From DMER64 sp964542305 (GTDB lineage: Bacteria; Bacteroidota; Bacteroidia; Bacteroidales; UBA932): a stretch of DNA of 64,000 nt. A program made the translations under genes and the position numbers. Positions 51,188-59,569 of this stretch are shown in pieces. The notes beneath the pieces are model-generated. The model was not told the DNA's origin. It made no database searches and saw only the letters and a program-made list of their open reading frames with translations. The stretch spans positions 1 through 64,000 of the forward strand of contig CAZITX010000013.1 of NCBI GenBank assembly GCA_964542305.1, given 5' to 3'. Positions within the stretch are counted from its first letter, which is position 1. Each line of letters begins with the position of its first letter.

Positions 51188-51781
51188 ATGATGTGCCCCG
51201 GTGAGATATATAAAACCCTGAAAGCTCCCTGCGAGGGCCTTTATAAGGAAAAGGGAAGTCGATTCCTGTCCTTCGGGTTTCCCGTTTCAGACGAGGAAGA
51301 GATCAGGGGACTGCTTGAAAACCTGAAAAAGAAATACTATGATGCCCGTCATATCTGTTATGCGTACCGTTTGGGACCTGAAGGAGAGCCCTGGCGGGCT
51401 AATGATAACGGAGAACCTTCTTCCACTGCCGGGAAACCCATCCTGGGACAATTGATCTCCATTGACGTATCCGATGTTTTGATGGCCGTGGTACGCTATT
51501 TCGGAGGTATTAAGCTGGGAACTGGAGGCCTCATAAACGCTTACAGAACGGCTGCCGCTTATGCACTGGAAAATGCCGAGATAACGGAAAAGAAAGTCCT
51601 CCAGAACGTAGAGCTGCAATTTGATTACGACCGGACGGATAAAGTAATGAAAGCCATACGAGATACGGAAGCCGTTATAATAGAACAGGATTACCGGAAC
51701 AGTTCCCTGCCCTGCCGTATTAAAGTAAAAGTACTGCCCTCCCGCACCAAAGCCCTTTTATCGTCCCTTGAACCAACATAG
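51188..51781 (+). CDS. yigZ: YigZ/IMPACT-family protein
   Basis: A 197-residue protein with the IMPACT N-terminal domain (about 18-125), marked by DARHICYAYR and NDNGEPSSTAGKPIL plus AVVRYFGGIKLGTGGL. A smaller C-terminal domain follows (DUF1949-like, VELQFDYDRTDKVMKAI). IMPACT/YIH1 relatives modulate the translation-control kinase Gcn2 in eukaryotes; the bacterial function is not known. Two adjacent ATGs occur; I take the first. pyrB follows 19 nt later. Confidence 0.9.
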   Translation: MMCPGEIYKTLKAPCEGLYKEKGSRFLSFGFPVSDEEEIRGLLENLKKKYYDARHICYAYRLGPEGEPWRANDNGEPSSTAGKPILGQLISIDVSDVLMAVVRYFGGIKLGTGGLINAYRTAAAYALENAEITEKKVLQNVELQFDYDRTDKVMKAIRDTEAVIIEQDYRNSSLPCRIKVKVLPSRTKALLSSLEPT

Positions 51782-51800
51782 TCATTGTAATATTTCATTT

Positions 51801-52703
51801 ATGAAATCTCTCATATCAATAAACGACTTCAACAAAGAAGAAATGTTGCAGGTACTTGACCTTGCCCTGGAATACGAAGCCGACACAAACCGTCAGTTGT
51901 ATACCGGAAAAGTCATCGCCTGCATATTTTTTGAACCGTCCACCCGTACACGTTTGAGTTTTGAAACGGCAGCCAACCGCCTGGGTGCCCGTGTCATCGG
52001 TTTTTCTTCACTCGATGCCACCAGCGTTTCAAAAGGAGAAAGCCTGAAAGATACCATTAAGATGGTTTCCAATTACTCAGACATGATTGTAATGCGTCAC
52101 CCGCTGGACGGAGCTGCCCGGTATGCTTCTGAAATAGCCGGATGCCCCGTGATCAATGCAGGGGACGGAACCAACCAGCACCCTACCCAGACGCTGTTGG
52201 ACATGTATTCCATACGCAAGACACAAGGTTCGCTGGATAACTTGTCCATAACGATGGTGGGGGATCTGAAATACGGAAGGACCGTCCATTCTCTGTTGCA
52301 GGCTATGAGCCATTTCAAACCCCGGTTCCGGTTTGTTTCCTGTCCTGAACTGGCAATCCCTAAGGAATACACAGATTTCCTGGATGCAAGGGATATTCCT
52401 TATTCACAACATAATATGCTGGAAGGCCAGATAGATGACACCGACATTCTTTATATGACCCGGATACAGCAGGAGCGTTTTCAGGACCCTATGGAATACG
52501 AACGTGTTAAAAACCTGATGAGACTGGATGTATCCATGCTGACAAACACCAAACCCAATTTGAGGATCCTTCATCCGTTACCCAGGGTTAAGGAAATTTC
52601 CACAAATGTGGATGACCGTCCTGAAGCCTATTATTTTGAACAAGCTCGTAACGGAGTATACACCCGTATGGGGATCATTACGTACTTAATGAACCAGATG
52701 TAA
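51801..52703 (+). CDS. pyrB: Aspartate carbamoyltransferase catalytic subunit
   Basis: A 300-residue enzyme that makes carbamoyl aspartate, the first committed step of pyrimidines. The start ATG 51801 gives the expected N-terminus; an earlier ATG in frame lies inside yigZ. The carbamoyl-phosphate motif is FFEPSTRTRLSFE; further features are the HPTQTLLDMY loop and ILHPLPRVKEI. It lies 3 nt before pyrI. Confidence 0.97.
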   Translation: MKSLISINDFNKEEMLQVLDLALEYEADTNRQLYTGKVIACIFFEPSTRTRLSFETAANRLGARVIGFSSLDATSVSKGESLKDTIKMVSNYSDMIVMRHPLDGAARYASEIAGCPVINAGDGTNQHPTQTLLDMYSIRKTQGSLDNLSITMVGDLKYGRTVHSLLQAMSHFKPRFRFVSCPELAIPKEYTDFLDARDIPYSQHNMLEGQIDDTDILYMTRIQQERFQDPMEYERVKNLMRLDVSMLTNTKPNLRILHPLPRVKEISTNVDDRPEAYYFEQARNGVYTRMGIITYLMNQM

Positions 52704-52706
52704 GAC

Positions 52707-53177
52707 ATGGAAACAAAGAAAAAACTAAAAGTCAGTGCAATTAATAACGGGACTGTCATTGACAGGATACCGGCCGGGCAATTATTTCATGTCATTGAGA
52801 TCCTGGGCCTTGCAAAAGGGGATTTTCAAATGACTTTCGGGACAAACCTGGAAAGTAAGGTTCTTGGTTTAAAATCAATTATTAAGATTTCCGACAAATT
52901 TTTTGAAGAAGACGATGTCAACCGGATCGCTTTGGTTGCACCGGATGCCATCCTCAACATCATAAAAAATTACCAGGTAGTTGAAAAAAGACCGGTAGTA
53001 ATCCCCTCAGAAATATTTGGATTGGTTCGCTGTCTCAATCCCAGGTGCATTACCAACCACGAACCGGTCAAAACCCGTTTTACAACACGGATGACTCCGG
53101 GAGGCCTTGTTCTTAAATGCCATTACTGCGAAAAAGAAACGGGACAAAAAAACTTACAGATCATTAGCAATAATTAG
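52707..53177 (+). CDS. pyrI: Aspartate carbamoyltransferase regulatory subunit
   Basis: A 156-residue nucleotide-sensing subunit. The allosteric domain (about 8-100, with NGTVIDRIPAGQLFHVIEIL split over residues 14-33) is followed by a zinc domain with four cysteines (CLNPRC and CHYC). It lets CTP and ATP control PyrB. It follows pyrB by 3 nt in the usual order. Confidence 0.97.
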   Translation: METKKKLKVSAINNGTVIDRIPAGQLFHVIEILGLAKGDFQMTFGTNLESKVLGLKSIIKISDKFFEEDDVNRIALVAPDAILNIIKNYQVVEKRPVVIPSEIFGLVRCLNPRCITNHEPVKTRFTTRMTPGGLVLKCHYCEKETGQKNLQIISNN

Positions 53178-53180
53178 TTT

Positions 53181-53209
53181 TTTGATTGTATATTTTTAGC
53201 ATATATTTG
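53181..53209 (+). promoter_or_regulatory. Candidate promoter of serC-serA-DUF1015
   Basis: TTTG (53181-53184) and TATATTTG (53202-53209) are 17 bp apart; the usual spacing is near 19-21. The leader would be about 28 nt. Confidence 0.55.
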
Positions 53210-53244
53210 TATTCACAGAAAAATCGTAATAAAAACACAACAAT

Positions 53245-54318
53245 ATGAAAACCACTTACAATTTCAACGCAGGCCCCTGCATCCTTCCCCGGGAAGCAGT
53301 ACAGGCAGGGATAGAAGCTTTACAGGATTTTAGTCAGACCGGAATGTCCGTTATTGAAGTTTCACACCGCTCCAAAGAATGGGAAGCCGTAATGAACGAA
53401 TGCAAGGCTCTGTGGATAGAGCTGTTGCATATTCCCGATAATTATGAAGTCCTTTTCCTGGGAGGCGGGGCCAGTCTGCAATTTTGCATGGTTCCAATGA
53501 ACCTGATGGAAAAGAAAGCAGCCTACCTGGAAACGGGAGTTTGGGCAAAAAAAGCCATCAAAGAAGCCAAAGGTTTCGGAGAAGTCGTTACCGTAGCGTC
53601 TTCAGCAGACACCACCTTCAATTACATCCCCAAAGAATACTCCGTTCCCTCCGATGCGGATTATTTCCATATTACCACCAATAATACCATCTACGGGACC
53701 GAGATCCGGACGGATATGGACGCTCCCGTTCCCCTGGTAGCAGATATGTCCTCAGATATTATGAGTCGTCCGGTTGATGTCTCCAAATATGCCCTGATCT
53801 ACGGAGGGGCTCAGAAAAACGTGGGACCTGCCGGTGTTACATTCGTAATCATACGTAAAGACATCCTGGGAAAAGTAACCAGGCACATTCCTTCCATGTT
53901 GAATTACCAGACCCATATTGACGGAGATTCCATGTTCAACACCCCGCCGGTATTTCCCATCTATATTATGACACAAACACTAAAATGGCTCAAAAACCTG
54001 GGCGGTGTGGAAGCCATCAACAAGATAAATCGTGAAAAAGCAGACCTTCTGTACAGAGAAATTGACCGCAACCTGCTCTTCAAGGGAACGGCAGCCCGGG
54101 AAGACCGTTCCATAATGAACGTATGTTTTGTTATGTCTGAAGGAAACGAATCCCTGGAAGCTGAATTCCTGGAATTTGCCAAATCCCGGGGCATGGCAGG
54201 CATTAAAGGCCACCGCTCCGTGGGAGGGTTCAGGGCTTCCATTTATAACGCCTGTCCTAAAGAAAACGTGCAGGCCCTGATCAGCTGCATGCAGGAATTT
54301 GAAAAATTTCATAAATAA
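53245..54318 (+). CDS. serC: Phosphoserine aminotransferase
   Basis: A 357-residue PLP enzyme that makes phosphoserine from phosphohydroxypyruvate. The cofactor lysine is Lys191 in YGGAQKNVGPAG. The N-terminus (NFNAGPCILPREAV) and the end region (HRSVGGFRASIYNA) are typical. It is followed after 7 nt by serA. Confidence 0.97.
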   Translation: MKTTYNFNAGPCILPREAVQAGIEALQDFSQTGMSVIEVSHRSKEWEAVMNECKALWIELLHIPDNYEVLFLGGGASLQFCMVPMNLMEKKAAYLETGVWAKKAIKEAKGFGEVVTVASSADTTFNYIPKEYSVPSDADYFHITTNNTIYGTEIRTDMDAPVPLVADMSSDIMSRPVDVSKYALIYGGAQKNVGPAGVTFVIIRKDILGKVTRHIPSMLNYQTHIDGDSMFNTPPVFPIYIMTQTLKWLKNLGGVEAINKINREKADLLYREIDRNLLFKGTAAREDRSIMNVCFVMSEGNESLEAEFLEFAKSRGMAGIKGHRSVGGFRASIYNACPKENVQALISCMQEFEKFHK

Positions 54319-54325
54319 TTAAGCC

Positions 54326-55246
54326 ATGAACGTTTTAATAGCTACCGATAAACCTTTTGCAAAAAAAGCAGTTGACGGCATCCGGACCATTGTGGAACAG
54401 GCAGGAATGACATTGTCACTCCTGGAAAATTATACGGAACAGGCACAATTGATAGAGGCCGTTGCAAAAGCAGAAGCCCTTATTGTCCGTTCAGACAAAA
54501 TCACCCGTGAAGTGATACAGGCAGCCCCGAATTTGAAGATAGTGGTTCGCGCAGGAGCCGGGTACGACAACCTGGACCTGGACGCTTGCAGCAGTCAAAA
54601 CGTTGTTGCCATGAATACCCCCGGACAAAATTCCAATGCTGTTGCCGAATTGGCTATTGGCATGATGATCTATATGGCCCGCAAACAATTCCAACCCGGC
54701 ACAGGTACTGAGTTAAGGGGTAAAACGTTAGGTGTCCATGCTTACGGGAACGTAGGTCGCCTGGTCGCCGGGTTGGCCAAGGGCTTTGGTATGGAAATCT
54801 ATGCCTACGACCCTTTTGTTCCGGCCTCTGTAATGCAGACCGACGGGGTACACGTAGCCAATACACTGGAAGATTTGTACAGCCGCAGCGACTACCTCTC
54901 GCTTCACATCCCGGCCAACGATGCCACAAAGGGGTCAATAGGCAGATCATTGCTCTCCCTGATGCCCAAAGGAGCCTGCCTGATCAATACGGCCAGGAAA
55001 GAAGTAATGAATGAAGAAGAACTGGAAGCCGTACTGGCGGAACGTACTGATCTGAAATACGCTACAGACGTGTCCCCGGGCAATATGGATGCTTTACGCG
55101 CCCAGTTTGACACCCGTGTTTTTGCAACACCTAAAAAGATGGGTGCCCAGACACAGGAAGCCAACGTCAATGCAGGTCTGGCGGCAGCACGCCAGATAGT
55201 GGCATTCCTGAAAAACGGGGACAGAAAATTCCAATTGAACAAATAG
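54326..55246 (+). CDS. serA: D-3-phosphoglycerate dehydrogenase, short form with Lys in place of catalytic His
   Basis: A 306-residue 2-hydroxyacid dehydrogenase with no C-terminal ACT domain. The substrate arginine is in VRAGAGYDN and a dinucleotide fold begins LGVHAYGNVGRLVA. The usual catalytic motif TPHxGA is here ATPKKMGAQTQEA, so Lys270 (or Lys271) stands where His is expected. Such a Lys form is known from Entamoeba and Bacteroidales enzymes (type IIIK). It lies between serC and DUF1015 with gaps of 7 and 2 nt, as in other Bacteroidales. Confidence 0.92.
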   Translation: MNVLIATDKPFAKKAVDGIRTIVEQAGMTLSLLENYTEQAQLIEAVAKAEALIVRSDKITREVIQAAPNLKIVVRAGAGYDNLDLDACSSQNVVAMNTPGQNSNAVAELAIGMMIYMARKQFQPGTGTELRGKTLGVHAYGNVGRLVAGLAKGFGMEIYAYDPFVPASVMQTDGVHVANTLEDLYSRSDYLSLHIPANDATKGSIGRSLLSLMPKGACLINTARKEVMNEEELEAVLAERTDLKYATDVSPGNMDALRAQFDTRVFATPKKMGAQTQEANVNAGLAAARQIVAFLKNGDRKFQLNK

Positions 55247-55248
55247 CT

Positions 55249-56490
55249 ATGGTAAAGATCAAACCTTTCGCAGCCCTTCGTCCGCCTGTGCCATTGGTGG
55301 AAGAAGTCGCTGCACGGCCTTACGATGTATTGAACTCTGCCGAGGCAAAAGCCGAGGCAGGAGAAAAATCCCTGCTCCATATAACCAAACCCGAGATAGA
55401 CTTTGATCCCATTATTGATGAACACTCCGGGCAGGCCTACGACAAAGCCGTAGCCAATTTCCATTTGTGGCAGGAACGCGGATGGCTGGCCCGGGACCCG
55501 CAGGAAATGTATTACGTATATGCCCAAACCATGGAAGGGCGGACACAATACGGCCTGGTGGTTTGTGCACACATAGATGATTATTTGTCCGGCAAGATCA
55601 AAAAACATGAACTGACCCGCAAAGACAAGGAAGAAGACCGGATGGTCCATGTCCGGATCCAAAGTGCCAACATAGAACCAGTCTTCTTTGCTTACCCTGA
55701 TGTTCCCCGGATCAATAAGATCGTGGAACGTGTGGTCGCAGCACCTGCCGAATACGATTTTGTCGCACCCGATGGATTTGGACATCATTTCTGGGCCATA
55801 TCAAGTCCCGAAGATATCAGTCGCATCACAGAGGTTTTTGCCACCGTTCCTGCTTTCTATGTAGCCGATGGTCACCACCGGACAGCCGCGGCCGCTCTGG
55901 TGGGAGCAGAGCGTAAGGCCATGAATCCCTCTCATACCGGAAATGAAGAATACAATTATTTCATGGCGGTGGTTTTCCCCCAAAGTCATCTGAAGATAAT
56001 CGATTACAACCGTGTGGTCAAAGACCTCAACGGAATGGCTCCTGAGACTTTTTTGCAGGCATTATCCCGGGATTTCCTGGTGGAATGCTTCTGCGACAGG
56101 GATGAACCCTATACTCCTTCAGGACTGCACAATTTTTCCATGTACACGAACGGTTGCTGGTATTCCCTGACGGCACGCCCGGGAACATACAATGACAACG
56201 ATCCCATTGGAACGCTGGACGTAACGGTCCTTTCCAATCTTGTTCTTGATAAATTGCTGGATATTAAGGATTTGAGGACCAGCAAGCGCATTGATTTTGT
56301 TGGTGGGATAAGAGGACTTGGAGAATTGAAACGTCGTGTGGATTCTGGTGAAATGGCAGCAGCTTTTGCCCTTTACCCGGTAACCATGCAGCAATTGATA
56401 GACATTGCCGATACCGGGAACATCATGCCTCCCAAAACAACCTGGTTTGAGCCCAAACTACGCAGCGGGCTTGCAATTCACACTTTTTAA
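55249..56490 (+). CDS. DUF1015 protein
   Basis: A 413-residue cytoplasmic protein of the DUF1015 family. The N-terminus (VKIKPFAALRPP..VAARPYDV) and YVADGHHRTAAA are family signatures. No catalytic function is proven. It is the last gene in the serC-serA unit, which points to a link with serine or phosphohydroxy acids; this is inference. A strong terminator follows at 56509-56542. Confidence 0.88.
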   Translation: MVKIKPFAALRPPVPLVEEVAARPYDVLNSAEAKAEAGEKSLLHITKPEIDFDPIIDEHSGQAYDKAVANFHLWQERGWLARDPQEMYYVYAQTMEGRTQYGLVVCAHIDDYLSGKIKKHELTRKDKEEDRMVHVRIQSANIEPVFFAYPDVPRINKIVERVVAAPAEYDFVAPDGFGHHFWAISSPEDISRITEVFATVPAFYVADGHHRTAAAALVGAERKAMNPSHTGNEEYNYFMAVVFPQSHLKIIDYNRVVKDLNGMAPETFLQALSRDFLVECFCDRDEPYTPSGLHNFSMYTNGCWYSLTARPGTYNDNDPIGTLDVTVLSNLVLDKLLDIKDLRTSKRIDFVGGIRGLGELKRRVDSGEMAAAFALYPVTMQQLIDIADTGNIMPPKTTWFEPKLRSGLAIHTF

Positions 56491-56508
56491 TACATTTTCT
56501 ACGTTTAT

Positions 56509-56542
56509 GATCCCGTCACATAATGGCGGGATCTTTTTTTTT
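56509..56542 (+). terminator. Rho-independent terminator after the ser operon
   Basis: A perfect 7-bp stem GATCCCG (56509-56515) and CGGGATC (56527-56533), with an 11-nt loop, is followed by nine T. It ends the serC-serA-DUF1015 transcript. Confidence 0.85.
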
Positions 56543-56555
56543 ATACCTTTAATGC

Positions 56556-58193
56556 ATGAAACTTAAAAAAGTCCGTATTTCCAATTACCGCTCCATCAAG
56601 GACACGGTCGAAATTGATCTCTCACAGTTAACTGTCTTTATAGGTCCCAACAATTCGGGGAAAAGCAACATCCTCTGGTGTATCAATAAGATACTAAGCC
56701 AGGAATGTCCTGTGGATGAAATATTTACCGAAAAAGACGTGTACCGGCAGGACCCTGCCCGGGATATCGATGTAGAGATCGAGTTTGATGAACCGTACCT
56801 CCACGTTCCCTTCCCCGGAGCAGACCCTGCCCGGGTAGACAAGATCCGTTGTATTTATAAACGCCATAAAGAAGGACCGTTAAAGGGCCGGCGTTACCTG
56901 GAAAAGTATTGCCTGACAAAAGAAAACCGCACAGTACAGGTCATTGCAGATAATCCGGGAACAGCAGGCGTAAGGATGTTCAATACCCTGGACTGTCCGC
57001 TGGACAAGATCCGCGAAAAAACGCCTGTTGTGTATATCCGTACCGACCGGATCACCACACAATCCCGTTCCGATATCCGGCAAACTTTGCTAAACAGCCT
57101 GCTGGCCGAGATCAACCGGGATTTTCTAAGGGAAGACAACACCATCTCCATGATGAACACAGACGGTACTGAAACACAAATACCCCGTAAACAATGGTTT
57201 GACCAGTGTATAGAAGAGGCTATGATCACTTTGCGGACCGAAGCTTTTTCACGTTTGAAGGATACCCTCCGGCAATCCATGCTGGATTACCTGGGGTACG
57301 ATATAGACTTGAACGACACGTCGTGGGATATATTTTTCAAGCCCATCACCTCAAAAGATTTTTACCAATCCCTGGAAATGTGCCTATACGAAGAAGACCG
57401 GGCAACCCCCCTTCGGGCACTTGGGGAAGGCGTACAGAATGCCATTATATTATCCATCCTGGATGCCTACAACCGGCATAAAAGCCAGGGATTCATCCTG
57501 ATGATTGAAGAGCCGGAAATGTATCTCTACCCCAGGATGAAACGCAATCTTTACAAGGTATTGAAAAACCTGAGCGAAAAGAACCAGGTGATCTACATCA
57601 CCCATTCCACCAATTTTGTTACACTGCCGGATTTTGACTCGGTCCGTATCGTTACCAATGAAGGAGGCGGAACAAAAATAAAAGCCCCTGATTGTTCCTC
57701 CGTTGAATCCTTGAAGAACAAATTCAGAAATATCGTATCGACTGATCTTAACGAAATATTTTTTAGTAAGAAAGCTATCCTGATAGAATCAGATTATCAG
57801 AAAAAAATCTTACTGGATTACGAAAAGAGACTGGATCTGGATTTCGACATGCTGGGTGTTACCATTCTGGACGTAGGCAATAAAACATGCATGCCGGATT
57901 TTGTTGAATTGGCATTGGCTTTTGATCTTTCGATCGCCATAGCGTTTGACAAACACAGTACGCATTTTGCAGACAGAAGGGCCGATGAGGAAGCCATCAA
58001 TGAAAAGTTGTTGGCATACGGAGAACGGGGGGTTCAGTTGTTCTATTCCACAAACACCTATGCAGATGAATTGAAAAAAGAATGGGGTGAAATGGAAGGA
58101 GATATCATGTCTTTCGCAAGCAATCCGGAAATACCCGTTCCGCGTTTCATACAGATGATCATTGACTGGATCACAGAAAGCGAACGATCCTGA
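56556..58193 (+). CDS. OLD-family ATPase/TOPRIM protein, solitary, with degenerate TOPRIM
   Basis: A 545-residue protein. The N-terminal ABC-type ATPase has Walker A IGPNNSGKS (29-37), a signature-like ALGEGVQNAI (near 288), Walker B LMIEEPEMYLYP (near 312) and an H-loop YITHSTNF (near 347). A C-terminal TOPRIM region begins with AILIESDYQKKILL (near 407; Glu present), then DVGNKTCMPDF and IAFDKHST. The canonical TOPRIM DxD is here D-K, so the second acidic residue seems missing. OLD proteins include phage-defence nucleases (GajA of Gabija), but no GajB helicase or reverse transcriptase gene is adjacent. It starts after a terminator, with a near-consensus TACCTTTA box (56544-56551) only 4 nt upstream. 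Confidence 0.82.
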   Translation: MKLKKVRISNYRSIKDTVEIDLSQLTVFIGPNNSGKSNILWCINKILSQECPVDEIFTEKDVYRQDPARDIDVEIEFDEPYLHVPFPGADPARVDKIRCIYKRHKEGPLKGRRYLEKYCLTKENRTVQVIADNPGTAGVRMFNTLDCPLDKIREKTPVVYIRTDRITTQSRSDIRQTLLNSLLAEINRDFLREDNTISMMNTDGTETQIPRKQWFDQCIEEAMITLRTEAFSRLKDTLRQSMLDYLGYDIDLNDTSWDIFFKPITSKDFYQSLEMCLYEEDRATPLRALGEGVQNAIILSILDAYNRHKSQGFILMIEEPEMYLYPRMKRNLYKVLKNLSEKNQVIYITHSTNFVTLPDFDSVRIVTNEGGGTKIKAPDCSSVESLKNKFRNIVSTDLNEIFFSKKAILIESDYQKKILLDYEKRLDLDFDMLGVTILDVGNKTCMPDFVELALAFDLSIAIAFDKHSTHFADRRADEEAINEKLLAYGERGVQLFYSTNTYADELKKEWGEMEGDIMSFASNPEIPVPRFIQMIIDWITESERS

Positions 58194-59082
58194 TTCCCTT
58201 ACAAGACGGGGTGCTGTTGACATAACCGGCCAGGGTCATATCATCCACGACTACTTTCTCCTCTTTTGATGAGGCATGTATGAAACCCAGTCTTCTTTGC
58301 CCGTTTGGACATCCACGTCCGTCGGGACAACAATCGTGTTCACAGATATAGGATTCATATGCAAAAGCCACGTGGGAAATATCTAGACCTTCTGTGCCGC
58401 TCACAAAACAGATCATATCACCGTGTTGAATTTTATCCAGGTTTTCTTCCAGTTTTGCTTTGGGTATGTAATAATATTTTTCTCCTGTTAGTTCTTTTTC
58501 CAGTGTGGCAATGCGTTCGGTAAGTTGCGAGTTCCCGGCCAGTGATTGGTACTTATCCGCATGACGAGACATATAGGAAAAAGACTGGTCCAGACGGGTC
58601 CCTGATATGTTCCGGCTCATCTCCCTGGCCAGATCACGATCTTCTGCCTGCCGGATCCACTCGCTGGTATAATGGATGCGGCTGTCATAGCCTTCAGTTA
58701 CTCCGCCGCGATATCGGAATTTTCTCAGATTCTCACAAAAGGCCTCAAAACTGTTATTATCCTGCTTTGCGGTCAGAGCCATACAAACACAGGCTTCTAC
58801 CAGCAAAATACAGTCGGTACGGGCCAGGGAAACGGTCAGCATTTCAGGTGTCTGCTCCAATGTTCCACCCACATAAGGGGTTTCCAGCATGGTTTCTGCC
58901 GCTTTCATGATCAGTACGGGCATGGATTCACTGCGCAAAGGCAACAACACACCTCTAACTTTTTCGTAAACTTGCTGATCTTCAGGAGTATATCTAACCT
59001 GACCCGGTAACAGACCTCCCGGATGTGCCATGGCCATACAGGAGATCCATAATAAACAGAAATAAACAATAGAACGTTTCAT
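58171..59082 (-). CDS. DUF1460 amidase-like exported protein
   Basis: A 303-residue protein from ATG 59082, chosen because it begins the signal peptide (MKRSIVYFCLLWISCMAMA). The family has an NlpC/P60-like fold and is thought to cleave cell-wall amides. The likely catalytic Cys is in ARTDCILLVEAC and the His in DISHVAFAYE. Length and the ETPYVGGTLEQ segment fit DUF1460. The upstream frame to 59124 is an extension. Its 3' end overlaps the OLD gene by 23 nt. Confidence 0.82.
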   Translation of the reverse strand: MKRSIVYFCLLWISCMAMAHPGGLLPGQVRYTPEDQQVYEKVRGVLLPLRSESMPVLIMKAAETMLETPYVGGTLEQTPEMLTVSLARTDCILLVEACVCMALTAKQDNNSFEAFCENLRKFRYRGGVTEGYDSRIHYTSEWIRQAEDRDLAREMSRNISGTRLDQSFSYMSRHADKYQSLAGNSQLTERIATLEKELTGEKYYYIPKAKLEENLDKIQHGDMICFVSGTEGLDISHVAFAYESYICEHDCCPDGRGCPNGQRRLGFIHASSKEEKVVVDDMTLAGYVNSTPSCKGIRIVRFL

Positions 59083-59127
59083 GCAGCAAAGATAACTATT
59101 CTTGGATTTCCGGCTGCAATTCAAGTG

Positions 59128-59391
59128 TTACTCTTTTTCCAGTTCACTCAGACGTTTCTCAATATCATGCTGAGCTCGTTTTAAAGATTCTGCCTGATTT
59201 TTCAGGGCCTGAACCTCATTTTCTTTACTGTAAGAAGGCCACGGGCCAAATCCATAACAACGGTCATAACCCATTCCCCGGCCATAACCGCGGCCGCGGA
59301 CCGGGATGCGATCCATTCCACTACAGTAACCTAAACCTCTTCCGGTAACAGGACCTTGTCCCATTGGTCCGGTACGATCTCCTCTTGGCAT
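59128..59391 (-). CDS. DUF5320 small Gly/Arg-rich protein
   Basis: An 87-residue protein with the typical DUF5320 start (MPRGDRTGPMGQGPVTGRG), a Gly/Tyr/Arg-rich middle with single cysteines (GYCSG, DRCYG), and a C-terminal coiled coil (about 57-87). Relatives often lie beside iron-sulfur or NifX-type metal proteins in anaerobes. Its role is unknown. Upstream lie two perfect palindromes that may be operators. Confidence 0.82.
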   Translation of the reverse strand: MPRGDRTGPMGQGPVTGRGLGYCSGMDRIPVRGRGYGRGMGYDRCYGFGPWPSYSKENEVQALKNQAESLKRAQHDIEKRLSELEKE

Positions 59392-59435
59392 AATTCAATC
59401 TTTTTATTGGTTTGACATTGCAAATATAATAAATA

Positions 59436-59455
59436 AAATGAACCTATGTTCATTT
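59436..59455. promoter_or_regulatory. Palindromic operator candidate 1
   Basis: AAATGAAC-ctat-GTTCATTT is a perfect 8-bp inverted repeat with a 4-nt spacer. It lies between the divergent DUF5320 and SDR genes. It looks like a repressor site (TetR or MarR type spacing), but no matching regulator gene is adjacent. Confidence 0.45.
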
Positions 59456-59480
59456 GAGCGTTTTTTTCTATTTTTGTTTT

Positions 59481-59496
59481 ATGACAATTTTGTCAT
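59481..59496. promoter_or_regulatory. Palindromic operator candidate 2
   Basis: ATGACAA-tt-TTGTCAT is a perfect 16-bp palindrome. A TATTTTTG box (59469-59476) ends 4 nt before it, so a regulator bound here would sit over the transcription start. The ATG in the palindrome opens only a five-codon frame. Confidence 0.45.
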
Positions 59497-59569
59497 GATT
59501 ATAGCGGGAATCATAGCATGGAACAATTATTGATACTCAATATTTTACAACATTTTTAACACAACTGTC

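Noticed and set aside
54904..55788. 294-residue antisense frame opposite serA and DUF1015
   Set aside because: It overlaps two conserved coding genes and lacks recognisable domains.
56556..59082. Gabija (GajA-GajB) defence system
   Set aside because: The OLD-like gene is present but the next gene is a convergent DUF1460 protein, not a UvrD-like GajB. The pcrA gene at 5629 is a standard housekeeping helicase 50 kb away.
59481..59498. Short gene at 59481
   Set aside because: The ATG opens only five codons (MTILS) before a stop; more likely part of an operator or relic.
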